DNA of 64,000 bases from Yoonia sp034652275 (GTDB lineage: Bacteria; Pseudomonadota; Alphaproteobacteria; Rhodobacterales; Rhodobacteraceae), in NCBI RefSeq assembly GCF_034652275.1, contig NZ_JAXIWG010000001.1, positions 1,704,917-1,768,916 on the forward strand, given 5' to 3'. The first letter of the stretch is position 1; each line of letters opens with the position of its first letter. The notes under the pieces were generated by a model. It ran no database searches, was not told the DNA's origin, and saw nothing but the letters and a program-made list of their open reading frames with translations. Of this stretch, positions 8,128-17,373 are shown in pieces. Position numbers and translations under genes: made by a program.

Positions 8128-8586
8128 ATGGACCTCGACAGCATCGACCGCCGAATCCTCGCGGTTCTGCAGAAATCGGGCCGCATCTCCAACGCGGACC
8201 TGTCAGAGGTGGCGAACCTGTCGCCCTCGGCCTGTCACAGGCGGGTGCAGCGGCTGGAAAAGGACGGATATATCCGCGAATATGTTGCCCTGCTCGACCC
8301 GCGCAAAATGGGGCGACCTACGACCGTTTTCGTCGAAATCACGCTCAGCGGTCAGGCGGACGAGCTGCTTGACGCCTTCGAAAAGGCCGTGGCCAAAGTG
8401 CCCGACGTGCTGGAATGTCATCTGATGGCGGGCACGGCGGATTACCTTCTCAAGGTCGTGGCCGGCGACACCGAGGATTTCGCCCGCATTCACCGCAAGC
8501 ATCTGGCGACCCTGCCCGGCGTGGCGCAGATGCAATCGTCATTCGCGCTGCGCAACGTGCGCCAGACGACGGCCCTGCCCGTCTAG
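8128..8586 (+). CDS. Lrp/AsnC-family regulator, probable activator of ald
   Basis: 152 residues from ATG 8128, with AAAGGATC (8111-8118) as ribosome-binding site. The N-terminal helix-turn-helix reads LDSIDRRILAVLQKSGRISN then LSEVANLSPSACHRRVQRLE. The C-terminal RAM domain (about 70-145) has VFVEITLSG, VPDVLECHLMAGTADYLLKV and LPGVAQMQSSFALR, which bind amino acids and build octamers. It sits head to head with ald, and such Lrp-type proteins (AldR) activate ald in response to alanine; this assignment rests on context. The 135-bp shared intergenic region should hold its binding sites, but I could not pick one out with confidence. Confidence 0.9.
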   Translation: MDLDSIDRRILAVLQKSGRISNADLSEVANLSPSACHRRVQRLEKDGYIREYVALLDPRKMGRPTTVFVEITLSGQADELLDAFEKAVAKVPDVLECHLMAGTADYLLKVVAGDTEDFARIHRKHLATLPGVAQMQSSFALRNVRQTTALPV

Positions 8587-8657
8587 GCGATTTTGACGCA
8601 GCGGCAATGCGCCCTATCCTTCTGGTGTGGAAACCCTGAACCCGAAAGGATCAGCTG

Positions 8658-9194
8658 ATGGCCGATAACATACGCCCCGGTGGCCGCCTTATGGACCGCC
8701 GCGAATATCCCGGCAAGCCCAAGCCCCTGACAAGCAGCCCTGATGCGACCGTGGCCGCGGCGGTGGCGCAGATGTCCGACAAGAATTACGGCTGCGTCAT
8801 CATCACAGACGCGGCCGAAAAGGTCATCGGCGTGGTGACCGAACGGGACATCATGAACAAGCTGGTGGCCAAAGGGCTGGACCCCAAGACCACGAAACTG
8901 TCCGACATCATGACCAGCAACCCCCGCATGGCCAAGGAAACCGACGACATGCTGGACTGGCTGCGCATCATGAGCAACGAACGGTTCCGCCGCCTTCCCG
9001 TCGTCGATGACGACGGCCGGATCAAGGCCGTGTTCACCCAAGGCGATTTCGTCAGCTACACTTGGCCCGACCTGATCGGCCAGATGACCAGCATGGCCAA
9101 GGCGTCATTCGCGGGCAATTTCCACTATCTGCTGATCGGTGGCGGCATCGCGCTCTATTCGCTGCTGATGATCATCGTGTTGGGGGTGGGCTGA
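8658..9194 (+). CDS. CBS-pair protein with C-terminal membrane anchor
   Basis: 178 residues. CBS repeat 1 spans about 22-75 (VAAAVAQMSDKNYGCVIITD, VIGVVTERDIMNKLV) and CBS repeat 2 about 85-140 (SDIMTSNPRMAK, RFRRLPVVDDDGRIKAVFTQ). A Bateman module of this kind senses adenine nucleotides. The last 25 residues (YLLIGGGIALYSLLMIIVLG) form one hydrophobic helix, so the sensor is probably membrane-tethered, which is unusual for a stand-alone CBS protein. Its last 90 bp overlap, tail to tail, the end of the next gene. Confidence 0.82.
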   Translation: MADNIRPGGRLMDRREYPGKPKPLTSSPDATVAAAVAQMSDKNYGCVIITDAAEKVIGVVTERDIMNKLVAKGLDPKTTKLSDIMTSNPRMAKETDDMLDWLRIMSNERFRRLPVVDDDGRIKAVFTQGDFVSYTWPDLIGQMTSMAKASFAGNFHYLLIGGGIALYSLLMIIVLGVG

Positions 9195-10391
9195 CCGCTC
9201 GCCCGCTTCGGGCGTCAGGCCGTAAGGGGCGGCAAGGTTCCAGACATGGGCAGGGACCATGTTCTTCATCTTGGCCGGTTCTTCGCGGCGCAGGTGCAGG
9301 ATGGTTTCGGCGGCCTTCATCTCGACCCGCGCACGGGCGAATTCCAGCCCGCGCGGGCCGATCTTGGGCATCAGCCATCCCATGATCCCGCGCATGAAAT
9401 CGGGCATCCGGCGGAGCGGCAGGCCACCCGCCGCCAACCGTGTGTTTTCGACAAAGCCTTTGACGGCGCCCGCCCGCTTGCCGCGAGATCCGGGCGCGGC
9501 CAGCGTCACCTCTGCGCCCAAGCCATCCAGCATCTCTTGCCCGCGTGCATTGCGGATGATCAGCCATTGCTCGCCCTCGCCCGCCATATAGCCCACGGTG
9601 ATATCGGCCAGCCGGTTGGTGTAATCCACGCAGGTCCGGCAGGTGGTTGGGAAAAAATCGCGCGGCAGGTCCGAGATTGGCAGTTTCAGGAACGGGATCA
9701 GGCGCTTGCTGCCATCGGTAAAGCGCAATTCCACGTGATAATCAGCGCGGAATTCCAGATAGGTCACGGTGTCGGGCGCATCCGTCAGGCGGGCCAGAAA
9801 GCCGTGGAAATTCTCGGTCGTGGTGTTGTCCGAACAGGGCGTGCCGATGACATAGATCCGCGCGAAGCCCAACTGCGCTTCAAGCGCGCGCAAGGCATAG
9901 ATCTGGCAGGGAATCCCGATCACGGCGATCCGCCGATGCCCCGCCGCGCGCGCCGGTTCCAGCAGGGCAAGCAGCGGCGCATAGCCCATGCGCATCCCCC
10001 GCGCCTCGGCCATGTCAGCGGCCTTGGTGATGATCGCGGGACGCGGGCGCCAGCGGTCGGCGGGGTCCGGCACCATGGTCAGCACCGCATCGACAGCCCC
10101 CGTTTCCAGCAGGCGTTCCGCCAGCCGCGTCGTCAGGCCGGTCCATTGCGCGCCCTCGCGTGCAGGCGTCAGGGCCGCGCGATACATCGCCCCCGTGACG
10201 CCGAAAAATGCCTCGTCCCCATCGGTGCCAGCGCTGCGCCCATGCACGCGAGCCTCTAACCCCGGATAATCGGGCTTGATGAACTGGCAGGCCCGCCCAC
10301 AGGCGCTGGCGTCCGCCATCCGCGACACGCCGCAATCGGTGCAAAGCCCGCGCGGGGCCGGTTGGGCGAAATCGGGCGTGCTGATCGTCAT
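9105..10391 (-). CDS. Coenzyme F420 hydrogenase/dehydrogenase beta-subunit family protein (FrhB/BciB-like)
   Basis: 428 residues. N-terminal cysteines C-x2-C in CTDCG and C-x3-C in ACGRACQF, plus a later C-x2-C in TTCRTCVDYTNRLADITVG, match the [4Fe-4S] ligands of the FrhB family. IGIPCQIYALRALE and GTPCSDNTTTENF are also typical. Relatives include F420-reducing hydrogenase beta subunits and BciB, the ferredoxin-dependent 8-vinyl reductase of chlorophyll synthesis; no photosynthesis genes lie nearby, so the substrate stays open. The last 35 or so residues (after PYGLTPEAGE) are low-complexity, His/Gln/Asp-rich and antisense to the CBS gene, as if the original stop codon had been lost. Confidence 0.8.
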   Translation of the reverse strand: MTISTPDFAQPAPRGLCTDCGVSRMADASACGRACQFIKPDYPGLEARVHGRSAGTDGDEAFFGVTGAMYRAALTPAREGAQWTGLTTRLAERLLETGAVDAVLTMVPDPADRWRPRPAIITKAADMAEARGMRMGYAPLLALLEPARAAGHRRIAVIGIPCQIYALRALEAQLGFARIYVIGTPCSDNTTTENFHGFLARLTDAPDTVTYLEFRADYHVELRFTDGSKRLIPFLKLPISDLPRDFFPTTCRTCVDYTNRLADITVGYMAGEGEQWLIIRNARGQEMLDGLGAEVTLAAPGSRGKRAGAVKGFVENTRLAAGGLPLRRMPDFMRGIMGWLMPKIGPRGLEFARARVEMKAAETILHLRREEPAKMKNMVPAHVWNLAAPYGLTPEAGERSAHPQHDDHQQRIERDAATDQQIVEIARE

Positions 10392-10509
10392 GTCGCGACC
10401 TTACCCTGCCCTGCCCCACTGTCCAGTTTGATTTACACTTGGCAACGGGCCTTTTCCTTAGGGAACTGACGCGGTAAGAGGCAGCACTTGCAAACAAGGA
10501 GCGAGCCAA

Positions 10510-11532
10510 ATGGGCTATCGAATCGCCGTTGTCGGCGCCACGGGCAACGTGGGCCGCGAAATGCTGAACATCCTCCACGAACGGACCTTTCCGGTGGATG
10601 AAATCGTCGCACTTGCCAGCCGCCGGTCGCTGGGCACCGAAGTCAGCTTTGGCGATACCACCCTCAAGACCAAGGATCTTGAGACCTTCGATTTCACCGG
10701 CTGGGATATCGCGCTGTTCGCCGTCGGGTCCGAGGCGACCAAGACCTATGCGCCCAAGGCCGCCAAGGCTGGATGTGTCGTGATCGATAACTCCTCGCTT
10801 TATCGCTATGACGCCGATGTGCCGCTGATCGTGCCCGAAGTGAACGCGCAGGCGATCCACGGCTATTCCAAGAAGAACATCATCGCGAACCCGAACTGTT
10901 CGACCGCCCAGATGGTTGTCGCGCTCAAGCCGCTGCATGACCGCGCGCGGATCAAGCGGGTCGTTGTCAGCACCTATCAATCCGTGTCGGGTGCCGGCAA
11001 GGAAGGCATTGACGAGCTGTGGGACCAGACCAAAAGCATCTACAACCCCACCGACAGCAAGCCGCCAAAGAAATTCACCAAGCAGATCGCCTTCAACGTG
11101 ATCCCCCATATCGATGTGTTCCTTGACGACGGATCGACCAAGGAAGAATGGAAGATGGTCGCCGAAACGAAGAAAATCCTCGATCCCGCGATCAAGGTCA
11201 CGGCCACCTGCGTGCGCGTGCCGGTGTTCGTCGGTCATTCGGAATCGATCAATATCGAATTCGAGGATTTCCTTGACGAACACGAAGCCCGCGACATCCT
11301 GCGCGAAAGCCCCGGCATCATGGTGATCGACAAGCGCGAGGACGGCGGCTACGTCACCCCGATCGAATGCGTGGGCGATTACGCGACCTTTATCAGCCGC
11401 ATCCGGCAGGACAGCACGATCGACAACGGGCTTAACCTGTGGTGCGTATCCGACAACCTGCGCAAGGGTGCCGCGCTGAACGCCGTGCAGATTGCCGAAG
11501 TTCTGGGCCGCGAATGTCTGAAAAAAGGCTGA
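10510..11532 (+). CDS. asd: Aspartate-semialdehyde dehydrogenase
   Basis: 340 residues, standard length. The NADP-binding motif VVGATGNVG is at residues 7-15. The catalytic cysteine is C130 in NPNCSTAQMV, and STYQSVSGAGKEG carries the substrate-binding glutamine. The C-terminal part has RVPVFVGHSE with the acid/base histidine. The enzyme makes aspartate semialdehyde for lysine, threonine and methionine and for the diaminopimelate of peptidoglycan (see dapE in this window). Preceded by CAAGGAGCG; followed by a strong terminator. Confidence 0.97.
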   Translation: MGYRIAVVGATGNVGREMLNILHERTFPVDEIVALASRRSLGTEVSFGDTTLKTKDLETFDFTGWDIALFAVGSEATKTYAPKAAKAGCVVIDNSSLYRYDADVPLIVPEVNAQAIHGYSKKNIIANPNCSTAQMVVALKPLHDRARIKRVVVSTYQSVSGAGKEGIDELWDQTKSIYNPTDSKPPKKFTKQIAFNVIPHIDVFLDDGSTKEEWKMVAETKKILDPAIKVTATCVRVPVFVGHSESINIEFEDFLDEHEARDILRESPGIMVIDKREDGGYVTPIECVGDYATFISRIRQDSTIDNGLNLWCVSDNLRKGAALNAVQIAEVLGRECLKKG

Positions 11533-11552
11533 TCGCCTGACGGATCTAAATG

Positions 11553-11585
11553 AAAGAGGCGCTGTTTCAGCGCCTCTTTTTTTTA
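11553..11585 (+). terminator. Rho-independent terminator after asd
   Basis: A perfect 12-bp stem, AAAGAGGCGCTG (11553-11564) with CAGCGCCTCTTT (11568-11579), 3-nt loop and a run of T residues to 11585. Confidence 0.93.
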
Positions 11586-11674
11586 TGCGGTGATTTCTGC
11601 CGATGGTTGATTTCAGGACATGCGACAGGCCGCCGCACCCTGTATAAGGTACGCAAACGCATAGGAGATTTGCG

Positions 11675-13330
11675 ATGATCCGCCTTTTCTTGACCACGAG
11701 CCTGCTTGCCCTGACCGCACCCGCCTTTGCCGATACGATCACCGGACAGGCGCGTGTCGATACCGTCACGATCTACCCCGGTCTTACGACCGTCACGCGG
11801 CTGGTCACACTCGATCTGCCTGCTGGCCAGCATGACATCATCATCCCGGGCCTGCCGCGGAACCTGTCCGCAGATGGCCTGCGCATCGCTGTGCCGGGAC
11901 CGGTCAGGCTGGGCGCGGTCAACCTTGCCTTTGACCGCCTGCCCGTGACGCCCGACCAGTCCAGCCCCGCCATCGTCGCCGCCCGCGCAGAGGTCGAGCG
12001 TCTGGAAGAGGTGCTGCGCGAAAGCGATGTCGCTATTGCCGCGATCCGCCTGCGCGCGCAGGCCGCCGAGGACCAGATCGCCTTTCTGCAAAGCCTTGGA
12101 CAGGCCAGCGCGGGCGAAACGCTGACCACGATTGCCGACGTACAGGCCCTTGCACAGATGGTCGGGTCGGAAACGCTGGCGCTGCGCACCGCCGCATTCG
12201 ATGCCGAGCAGGAAGCGCAGGCGGCCATCCGTGCCCGCGAAGACGACGCCGATGCGCTCGACGATGCCCGCCGTGCCTTGGCAGCTTTGCTGGCCCCCGA
12301 AGATCAAGGGTCCGTCCTGACCTTCACGCTCGATGCCACAGAGGCGGGCGAGGTCACGCTGGAAATCGACACGACCGAAGGTTTTGCCAACTGGTCGCCT
12401 GTTTATGACCTGCGCCTGACCACGGGCGACGATCCGCAGTTGGACATCGACCGCGCGGTCGTCATCAGTCAGGCCACGGGTCAGGACTGGCTCGGCGTGC
12501 AGTTGATCCTGTCCACCGCGCGCCCCGGCGAACAGATCGCACCTGGCGGGGCTTGGGCAGAGCTGCGGCGCATCATCTCCGAAGACGCGCTGGAACGGGA
12601 ACGCGCAGAAGGCTTTGCTGCCGACGCGATGACCTTGCAGCGCAACACTGCGGTGATGCCCGCCCCGATGATGATGATGGAAGCGGCTCCTGTCACTGCG
12701 CAAGCCGATTTCAGTGGTGCGGCGGTGACGTATGTCTATCCAAACCGCGTCGATATCCGCAACGGGGTCGAGGATCTGCGCCTGCCGCTGGACCAGTTGT
12801 CCTTTGACGCCGATGTCTGGGCCGAAGCAACACCGATGACCGATGCCAATGCCTATCGCATGGCCGAGTTCACCAACACCACCGACGAAATCCTGCTGCC
12901 CGGTCGCGCGATGCTGCATGCGGACGGCACGATGATCGGGTTCAGCCACCTGCCTCTGCTGGCGGCAGGGGCCGATCTGGACGTGGGCTTTGGCCCGCTG
13001 GATGGCTTGCGCCTCACTCGGATCACGCCCAACCGGTCGACAGGCGACAGGGGCGTGTTTTCATCGTCCAACCAGCTGGTCGAACGCACGGTCCTGACGG
13101 TGGAAAACCTGACAGGGCAGGATTGGGACGTGCTGCTGCGCGATGCTGTCCCCTATTCCGAACAGGACGATCTGCAGGTCAGCCTGGCCGCCACGCCAGA
13201 GGCCACGCGCCGCGACCCTGATGGCGCACGCGGTATCGTGGAATGGGACCTCAGCGTGCCTGCGGGGGCCGAGCAGGAGGTTGTCATGGAAACGACCCTG
13301 CGCTGGCCCAGCGGGTTCGTCCTGCGGTAA
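11675..13330 (+). CDS. DUF4140/DUF4139 (mucoidy inhibitor A-like) secreted protein
   Basis: 551 residues with a clear signal peptide (MIRLFLTTSLLALTAPAFAD, cleavage after AFA near residue 19). The N-terminal DUF4140-like part has VDTVTIYPGLTTVTR and LPAGQHDIIIPGLP, followed by an alpha-helical, probably coiled-coil region (about 95-200), and the C-terminal DUF4139 domain with GFANWSPVYDLRL, QATGQDWLGVQLILSTARPG and VERTVLTVENLTGQDWDV. Proteins of this kind are periplasmic or outer-surface and some are called mucoidy inhibitor A, but the mechanism is unknown. It is monocistronic. Confidence 0.85.
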   Translation: MIRLFLTTSLLALTAPAFADTITGQARVDTVTIYPGLTTVTRLVTLDLPAGQHDIIIPGLPRNLSADGLRIAVPGPVRLGAVNLAFDRLPVTPDQSSPAIVAARAEVERLEEVLRESDVAIAAIRLRAQAAEDQIAFLQSLGQASAGETLTTIADVQALAQMVGSETLALRTAAFDAEQEAQAAIRAREDDADALDDARRALAALLAPEDQGSVLTFTLDATEAGEVTLEIDTTEGFANWSPVYDLRLTTGDDPQLDIDRAVVISQATGQDWLGVQLILSTARPGEQIAPGGAWAELRRIISEDALERERAEGFAADAMTLQRNTAVMPAPMMMMEAAPVTAQADFSGAAVTYVYPNRVDIRNGVEDLRLPLDQLSFDADVWAEATPMTDANAYRMAEFTNTTDEILLPGRAMLHADGTMIGFSHLPLLAAGADLDVGFGPLDGLRLTRITPNRSTGDRGVFSSSNQLVERTVLTVENLTGQDWDVLLRDAVPYSEQDDLQVSLAATPEATRRDPDGARGIVEWDLSVPAGAEQEVVMETTLRWPSGFVLR

Positions 13331-13515
13331 GGGATTTGGAAAGGCGTAAGGCTGGCCGCAGGACCGTCGTGTGACGTAATCACGCAAGACTGACCAGTTA
13401 AGGCGGCGGCTGGCATCCAACCTGGATCAGCCTGAAAAGCAGGTTGACGGTCAAGCGGGCCTCGTCGACCATAAAGGGCGGTGCCGTCGGGCAAGCAACG
13501 AGAGGGTCAATTCCC

Positions 13516-14022
13516 ATGCCGATTGACTTGGGCCGCGCATCCCAGTGGCTGATGACGATGAATGATGACGTCTGGGTGCGCCATACTAATCCATGGAGCG
13601 GCTGGTCACGCGTCTCGATCCTGCCGTTGCTGGCCCTCGCGGTCTGGAGCAGGATCTGGATCGGGTGGTGGGCGTTGGTTCCGCTGAGCGTTGTGCTGCT
13701 ATGGACATGGCTTAACCCGCGCGTTTTCCCGCCACCTGCATCGGTGGACAACTGGATGTCGATGGGCGTGACAGGCGAGCGTATCTGGCTGGCGCGCAGC
13801 CAGAATCCGGCACTTGCCCATCACGCCCCCATCGTGCGGACATTGGTTGCCGCGGCAACTGTGGGCGCAGTTCTTTTGTTTGCTGGCTTGGTGATGTTGA
13901 ATCTGACGCTCACGATGACCGGACTTGCGGTGACGATGCTGTCCAAGTTGTGGATCCTTGACAGGATGGTGTGGATATACTCAGAGACAGGCGGGTCAGA
14001 CAAACTGGATTTATCGGATTAG
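13516..14022 (+). CDS. DUF6653 family membrane protein
   Basis: 168 residues from ATG 13516, which follows a GAGAGGG ribosome-binding site. The signature NDDVWVRHTNPWSGWSRV is followed by two membrane helices (LLALAVWSRIWIGWWALVPL and LSVVLLWTWLNP), then NPRVFPPP, GERIWLAR, and a second hydrophobic pair at about 118-155. This pattern matches DUF6653, for which I know no function. The 185 bp before it hold no other gene that I can see. Confidence 0.75.
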   Translation: MPIDLGRASQWLMTMNDDVWVRHTNPWSGWSRVSILPLLALAVWSRIWIGWWALVPLSVVLLWTWLNPRVFPPPASVDNWMSMGVTGERIWLARSQNPALAHHAPIVRTLVAAATVGAVLLFAGLVMLNLTLTMTGLAVTMLSKLWILDRMVWIYSETGGSDKLDLSD

Positions 14023-14062
14023 TGTACAGTCCGATTTCTTATCCTTGTCGCCTTATCAGGCA

Positions 14063-16501
14063 TCACCCCCTTACCCGCGCCCCTGTCGGATCGTAAAACG
14101 GCTTCATCTGCGCTTGGGCCATGACCCTGACCCCCATCACGTCAATCTCGTACCGGCTGGCCAGAAGGTCATCCACGCTTTCGCCGGCGCAGGGGACATA
14201 GCCCATGCCCAAGGCCGCGCCGACATGGTGCCCGTATCCGCCCGAAGTCAGGTGCCCGACGACCTTGCCATCCCGCAGGACAGGTTCGTTGTGATAAAGC
14301 AGCGGCGCGGGATCAGTCAGTTTGAACTGCAACAACCGCCTCTCCAGCCCTGCGTCGCGCTTGCGCAGCACCGCGTCGCGCCCGATGAAGGCGGGCTTGT
14401 CGGTCTTGACGGCAAAGCCAAGGCCCGCCTCCAGCACATGATCTTCGCAGGTGATGTCATGGCCGAAATGGCGGAAACCCTTTTCCATCCGCGCAGCATC
14501 CATCATATGCATCCCGCACAGTTTCAGCCCCATGTCCTGCCCTGCGGCGTGCAGCACCTCGAACACATGGCCGCACATATCCGCGCTGACGTAAACCTCC
14601 CAGCCCAATTCGCCCACATAGGACACGCGATGCACACGGGCGAGCGCCATGCCGATCTCGATGTCCTGCGCGGTGCCGAAGGGGTTGTGATCGTTGGAAA
14701 AATCGTTGGGCGAGACCTTTTGCAGCAACGCACGGCTGTTCGGCCCCATGACGGCCAGCACGCCTTCGCCCGCCGTCACATCGGTGATCACAGCGGTGTA
14801 ATCGCCAAGATGCCGCTGCATCCATGTCTGGTCGGCCAGCCGCGTCGCGGCAGGGGTCACGACCAGATAGGCGGTTTCCGACAGGCGGGTGACGGTCACA
14901 TCCGCCTCGATTCCTGCCTTGGTATTCAGAAACTGGGTATAAACAATGCGCCCGACAGCCACATCCATCTGCGCGCCGCAAATATGGTTGAGGAAAGCGC
15001 AGGCATCGCGCCCTTCGACCCTGATCTTGCCAAAGGACGACATGTCATACATGCCGACATTACCGCGCACGGCAGCCAGTTCTGCACCCACATTGCCAAA
15101 GAAATTCTGCCGCTGCCAGGAATAGGCGTAGGCCGGGACCTGCCCCAGCGTGGCATACCAATTCGCCCTCTCCCACCCTGCCAGTTCGCCCATGACAGCG
15201 CCATGTTGCAGAAGTTGAGCGTGAAACGGCGTCCGCCTGATCCCGCGCGCGGTGGCTTTCTGGCGGTAAGGGAAATGGTCAGCATAAAGCAGGCCCAGCG
15301 TTTCCTTGGACCTCTCATACAGATAGGTCTTGTTGCCCTGAAACGGCTGCATGCGGGAAATATCGACATCGCCCAGATCAAAGGGCTTTTCGCCCGCATC
15401 CATCCATTGCGATAGCGCCATGCCAGCACCACCCGCCGACTGGATGCCGATGGAATTGAAGCCGGCGGCGACCCAGACGTTGTCCATCTCTGGCGCAAGG
15501 CCCAGATGATAGGCGTCGTCGGGTGTAAAGCTTTCCGGCCCGTTGAAGAACGTATGTATCCCCGCGCTGGCCAGCATCGGCATCCGGTTCACGGCCATCT
15601 CGAGGATCGGCTCGAAATGGTCGAAATCCTCGGGCAGTTGGTCGAATTCGAAATCCTCGGAAATGCCCGCCATGCCCCAGGGTTTCGCGTTCGGCTCGAA
15701 CGCGCCCAGCATCATCTTGCCTGCGTCTTCCTTGTAATAGGCGCATTCGTCGGGCACGCGCAGCACGGGCATTTGCGTCAGGCCGGGGATCGGTTCGGAC
15801 ACGATATAGAAATGTTCGCAGGCATGCAGCGGGACGTTGACGCCCGCCATGCGACCCACCTGATGGCCCCACATACCTGCGCAATTCACGACCATATCGC
15901 AGGTGATCTGACCCTGCTCATCGCCGCTGGCCCAATCCACCGACGTGACGCGCCGCCCTGTGCGGTTGATCTTGGTCACTTTGGTCTGTTCGGCCACAAC
16001 TGCGCCACGCATCCGCGCGCCTTTGGCTAGCGCCAGTGCGATATTGGCGGGGTCGCCTTGGCCGTCCTTTGGCAGAAAGACGCCCGCCGTCACCCCGTCG
16101 ATGTTCAGATGATCATAGCGGTTCTTGACCTCGGTCGGCGAAATCTCCTCGATCTCGACGCCAAAGGCGCGCGCCATTCCGGCGGAACGGTAAAGTTCCT
16201 CGCGCCGCTCGTCCGTGAGTGCAACGGTGATCGACCCCACGCGCCGGAACCCCGTGGCGATGCCCGTTTCGGCCTCCAGCCCGCCGTAAAGCTGCTGGCT
16301 GTAATTGGCGAGCCGCGTCATGTTGGCGGTCGCCCGCAACTGCCCGATCAGCCCTGCAGCGTGCCACGTGGTGCCAGAGGTAAGTTGCTTGCGTTCCAGC
16401 AGGACGACATCCTGCCAGCCCAGTTTGGTCAGGTGATAGGCGACCGAACAGCCGATGACGCCGCCACCGATAATCACCACACGCGCATGTTTGGGCAGCA
16501 T
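14063..16501 (-). CDS. FAD-dependent GcvT-type dehydrogenase (sarcosine/dimethylglycine dehydrogenase-like)
   Basis: 812 residues. An N-terminal DAO-type FAD domain carries GGGVIG (12-17), and H47 in the TTWHAAG motif corresponds to the histidine that binds FAD covalently in mammalian dimethylglycine and sarcosine dehydrogenases. From about residue 430 onward is the FAO_M linker and the GcvT/aminomethyltransferase-like folate domain (YDMSSFGKIRVEG, GELGWEVYV, KTDKPAFIGRDA). Such enzymes oxidise an N-methyl group and pass the one-carbon unit to tetrahydrofolate. The ATG at 16501 overlaps the upstream TGA, so the gene is translationally coupled to the methyltransferase. GVTAGVFLPKDGQGDPANIA favours sarcosine-type substrates, which is only an inference. 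Confidence 0.88.
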   Translation of the reverse strand: MLPKHARVVIIGGGVIGCSVAYHLTKLGWQDVVLLERKQLTSGTTWHAAGLIGQLRATANMTRLANYSQQLYGGLEAETGIATGFRRVGSITVALTDERREELYRSAGMARAFGVEIEEISPTEVKNRYDHLNIDGVTAGVFLPKDGQGDPANIALALAKGARMRGAVVAEQTKVTKINRTGRRVTSVDWASGDEQGQITCDMVVNCAGMWGHQVGRMAGVNVPLHACEHFYIVSEPIPGLTQMPVLRVPDECAYYKEDAGKMMLGAFEPNAKPWGMAGISEDFEFDQLPEDFDHFEPILEMAVNRMPMLASAGIHTFFNGPESFTPDDAYHLGLAPEMDNVWVAAGFNSIGIQSAGGAGMALSQWMDAGEKPFDLGDVDISRMQPFQGNKTYLYERSKETLGLLYADHFPYRQKATARGIRRTPFHAQLLQHGAVMGELAGWERANWYATLGQVPAYAYSWQRQNFFGNVGAELAAVRGNVGMYDMSSFGKIRVEGRDACAFLNHICGAQMDVAVGRIVYTQFLNTKAGIEADVTVTRLSETAYLVVTPAATRLADQTWMQRHLGDYTAVITDVTAGEGVLAVMGPNSRALLQKVSPNDFSNDHNPFGTAQDIEIGMALARVHRVSYVGELGWEVYVSADMCGHVFEVLHAAGQDMGLKLCGMHMMDAARMEKGFRHFGHDITCEDHVLEAGLGFAVKTDKPAFIGRDAVLRKRDAGLERRLLQFKLTDPAPLLYHNEPVLRDGKVVGHLTSGGYGHHVGAALGMGYVPCAGESVDDLLASRYEIDVMGVRVMAQAQMKPFYDPTGARVRG

Positions 16502-17373
16502 CAAATCACCTCATGTCCGGCGTCAGCGATCGCCTGCGCCAGTCGCGCGATATGGGCGGGGCCGACCTCGCAGCAGCCACCGACGATGGTGGCCCCTTGG
16601 TCGATCCAGCCCAGCGCGAAATGGGCATAGGCCTCGGGCCCAAGATCGCGGCGGGCGGACAGGGAATCCACCGTGGGTTTGTTTTTCAGGAAATCCTTGG
16701 TGATCTGCGTGAACCCGTTGGCATAGGCCCCGAACGGCAGATCGCCTTTGGCAAATGCGGCCATAGCGGCGGCCATCGCCTCTGGCGCGGAACAGTTCGC
16801 CAGCAGCGCGCTTGCGCCCTGCGCCGCCTCCAGCACATCGGCCACAGGCTCGCCCGAGCGCAGGCGGCTGCCGTCCTCGTCATCAATGGTCACCGACAGC
16901 CAGACAGGTTTGCCCAATGGCAGGGTCGCCGCCAGCACAGCACGGGCATGGGCGACGGAGGCTACGGTTTCGCAAAGCAGCAGGTCGACTCCGGGCGCAA
17001 GCAAAGTCGCCACCTCGGCATAAAGCGGGACAGCGACATCATGCGCGGGGTGGATGTCGGGCCGGTAGCTTGCGATCAGGGGCCCGATCGACCCCGCAAT
17101 ACGGCCTGTGCCCTGCGCCTCTTCCACGGCGGCGGCGATCAGGGCTTCGAACTGATCCTCGTATCCGGTTCCTTCCAGCCGGTCGCGGTGCACGGCATAG
17201 CTGTTGGTGGTATGCACCGTGGCCCCCGCCGCGCGGTAATCGGCATGCACCTGCGCCACCAGCCCCGGATGGTCGATCATGACCTGCGTCGACCAGAGTG
17301 GCGTCGGCGCCTCGCCTGACCGGCGGATCAGCTCCTGCCCCATCCCACCGTCAAGAAGCGTGATTTTCGTCAT
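16501..17373 (-). CDS. Homocysteine S-methyltransferase family protein (betaine-homocysteine methyltransferase-like)
   Basis: 290 residues. The single (beta/alpha)8 barrel begins LLDGGMGQEL and ends with the zinc-binding cysteines: C194 in LLANCSAPEA and C267-C268 in VGGCCEVG. The family moves a methyl group from glycine betaine, S-methylmethionine or a similar donor to homocysteine, giving methionine. Lying between two dimethylglycine/sarcosine dehydrogenase-like genes, it most plausibly takes the first methyl group from betaine, whose product dimethylglycine the neighbours oxidise. Start ATG 17373 overlaps the upstream gene by 4 bp (ATGA). Confidence 0.88.
   Translation of the reverse strand: MTKITLLDGGMGQELIRRSGEAPTPLWSTQVMIDHPGLVAQVHADYRAAGATVHTTNSYAVHRDRLEGTGYEDQFEALIAAAVEEAQGTGRIAGSIGPLIASYRPDIHPAHDVAVPLYAEVATLLAPGVDLLLCETVASVAHARAVLAATLPLGKPVWLSVTIDDEDGSRLRSGEPVADVLEAAQGASALLANCSAPEAMAAAMAAFAKGDLPFGAYANGFTQITKDFLKNKPTVDSLSARRDLGPEAYAHFALGWIDQGATIVGGCCEVGPAHIARLAQAIADAGHEVI

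Noticed and set aside
10015..11769. A 584-codon minus-strand open frame covering asd
   Set aside because: asd on the plus strand is complete with all catalytic residues and its own terminator; the minus frame is a shadow that also runs through the terminator.
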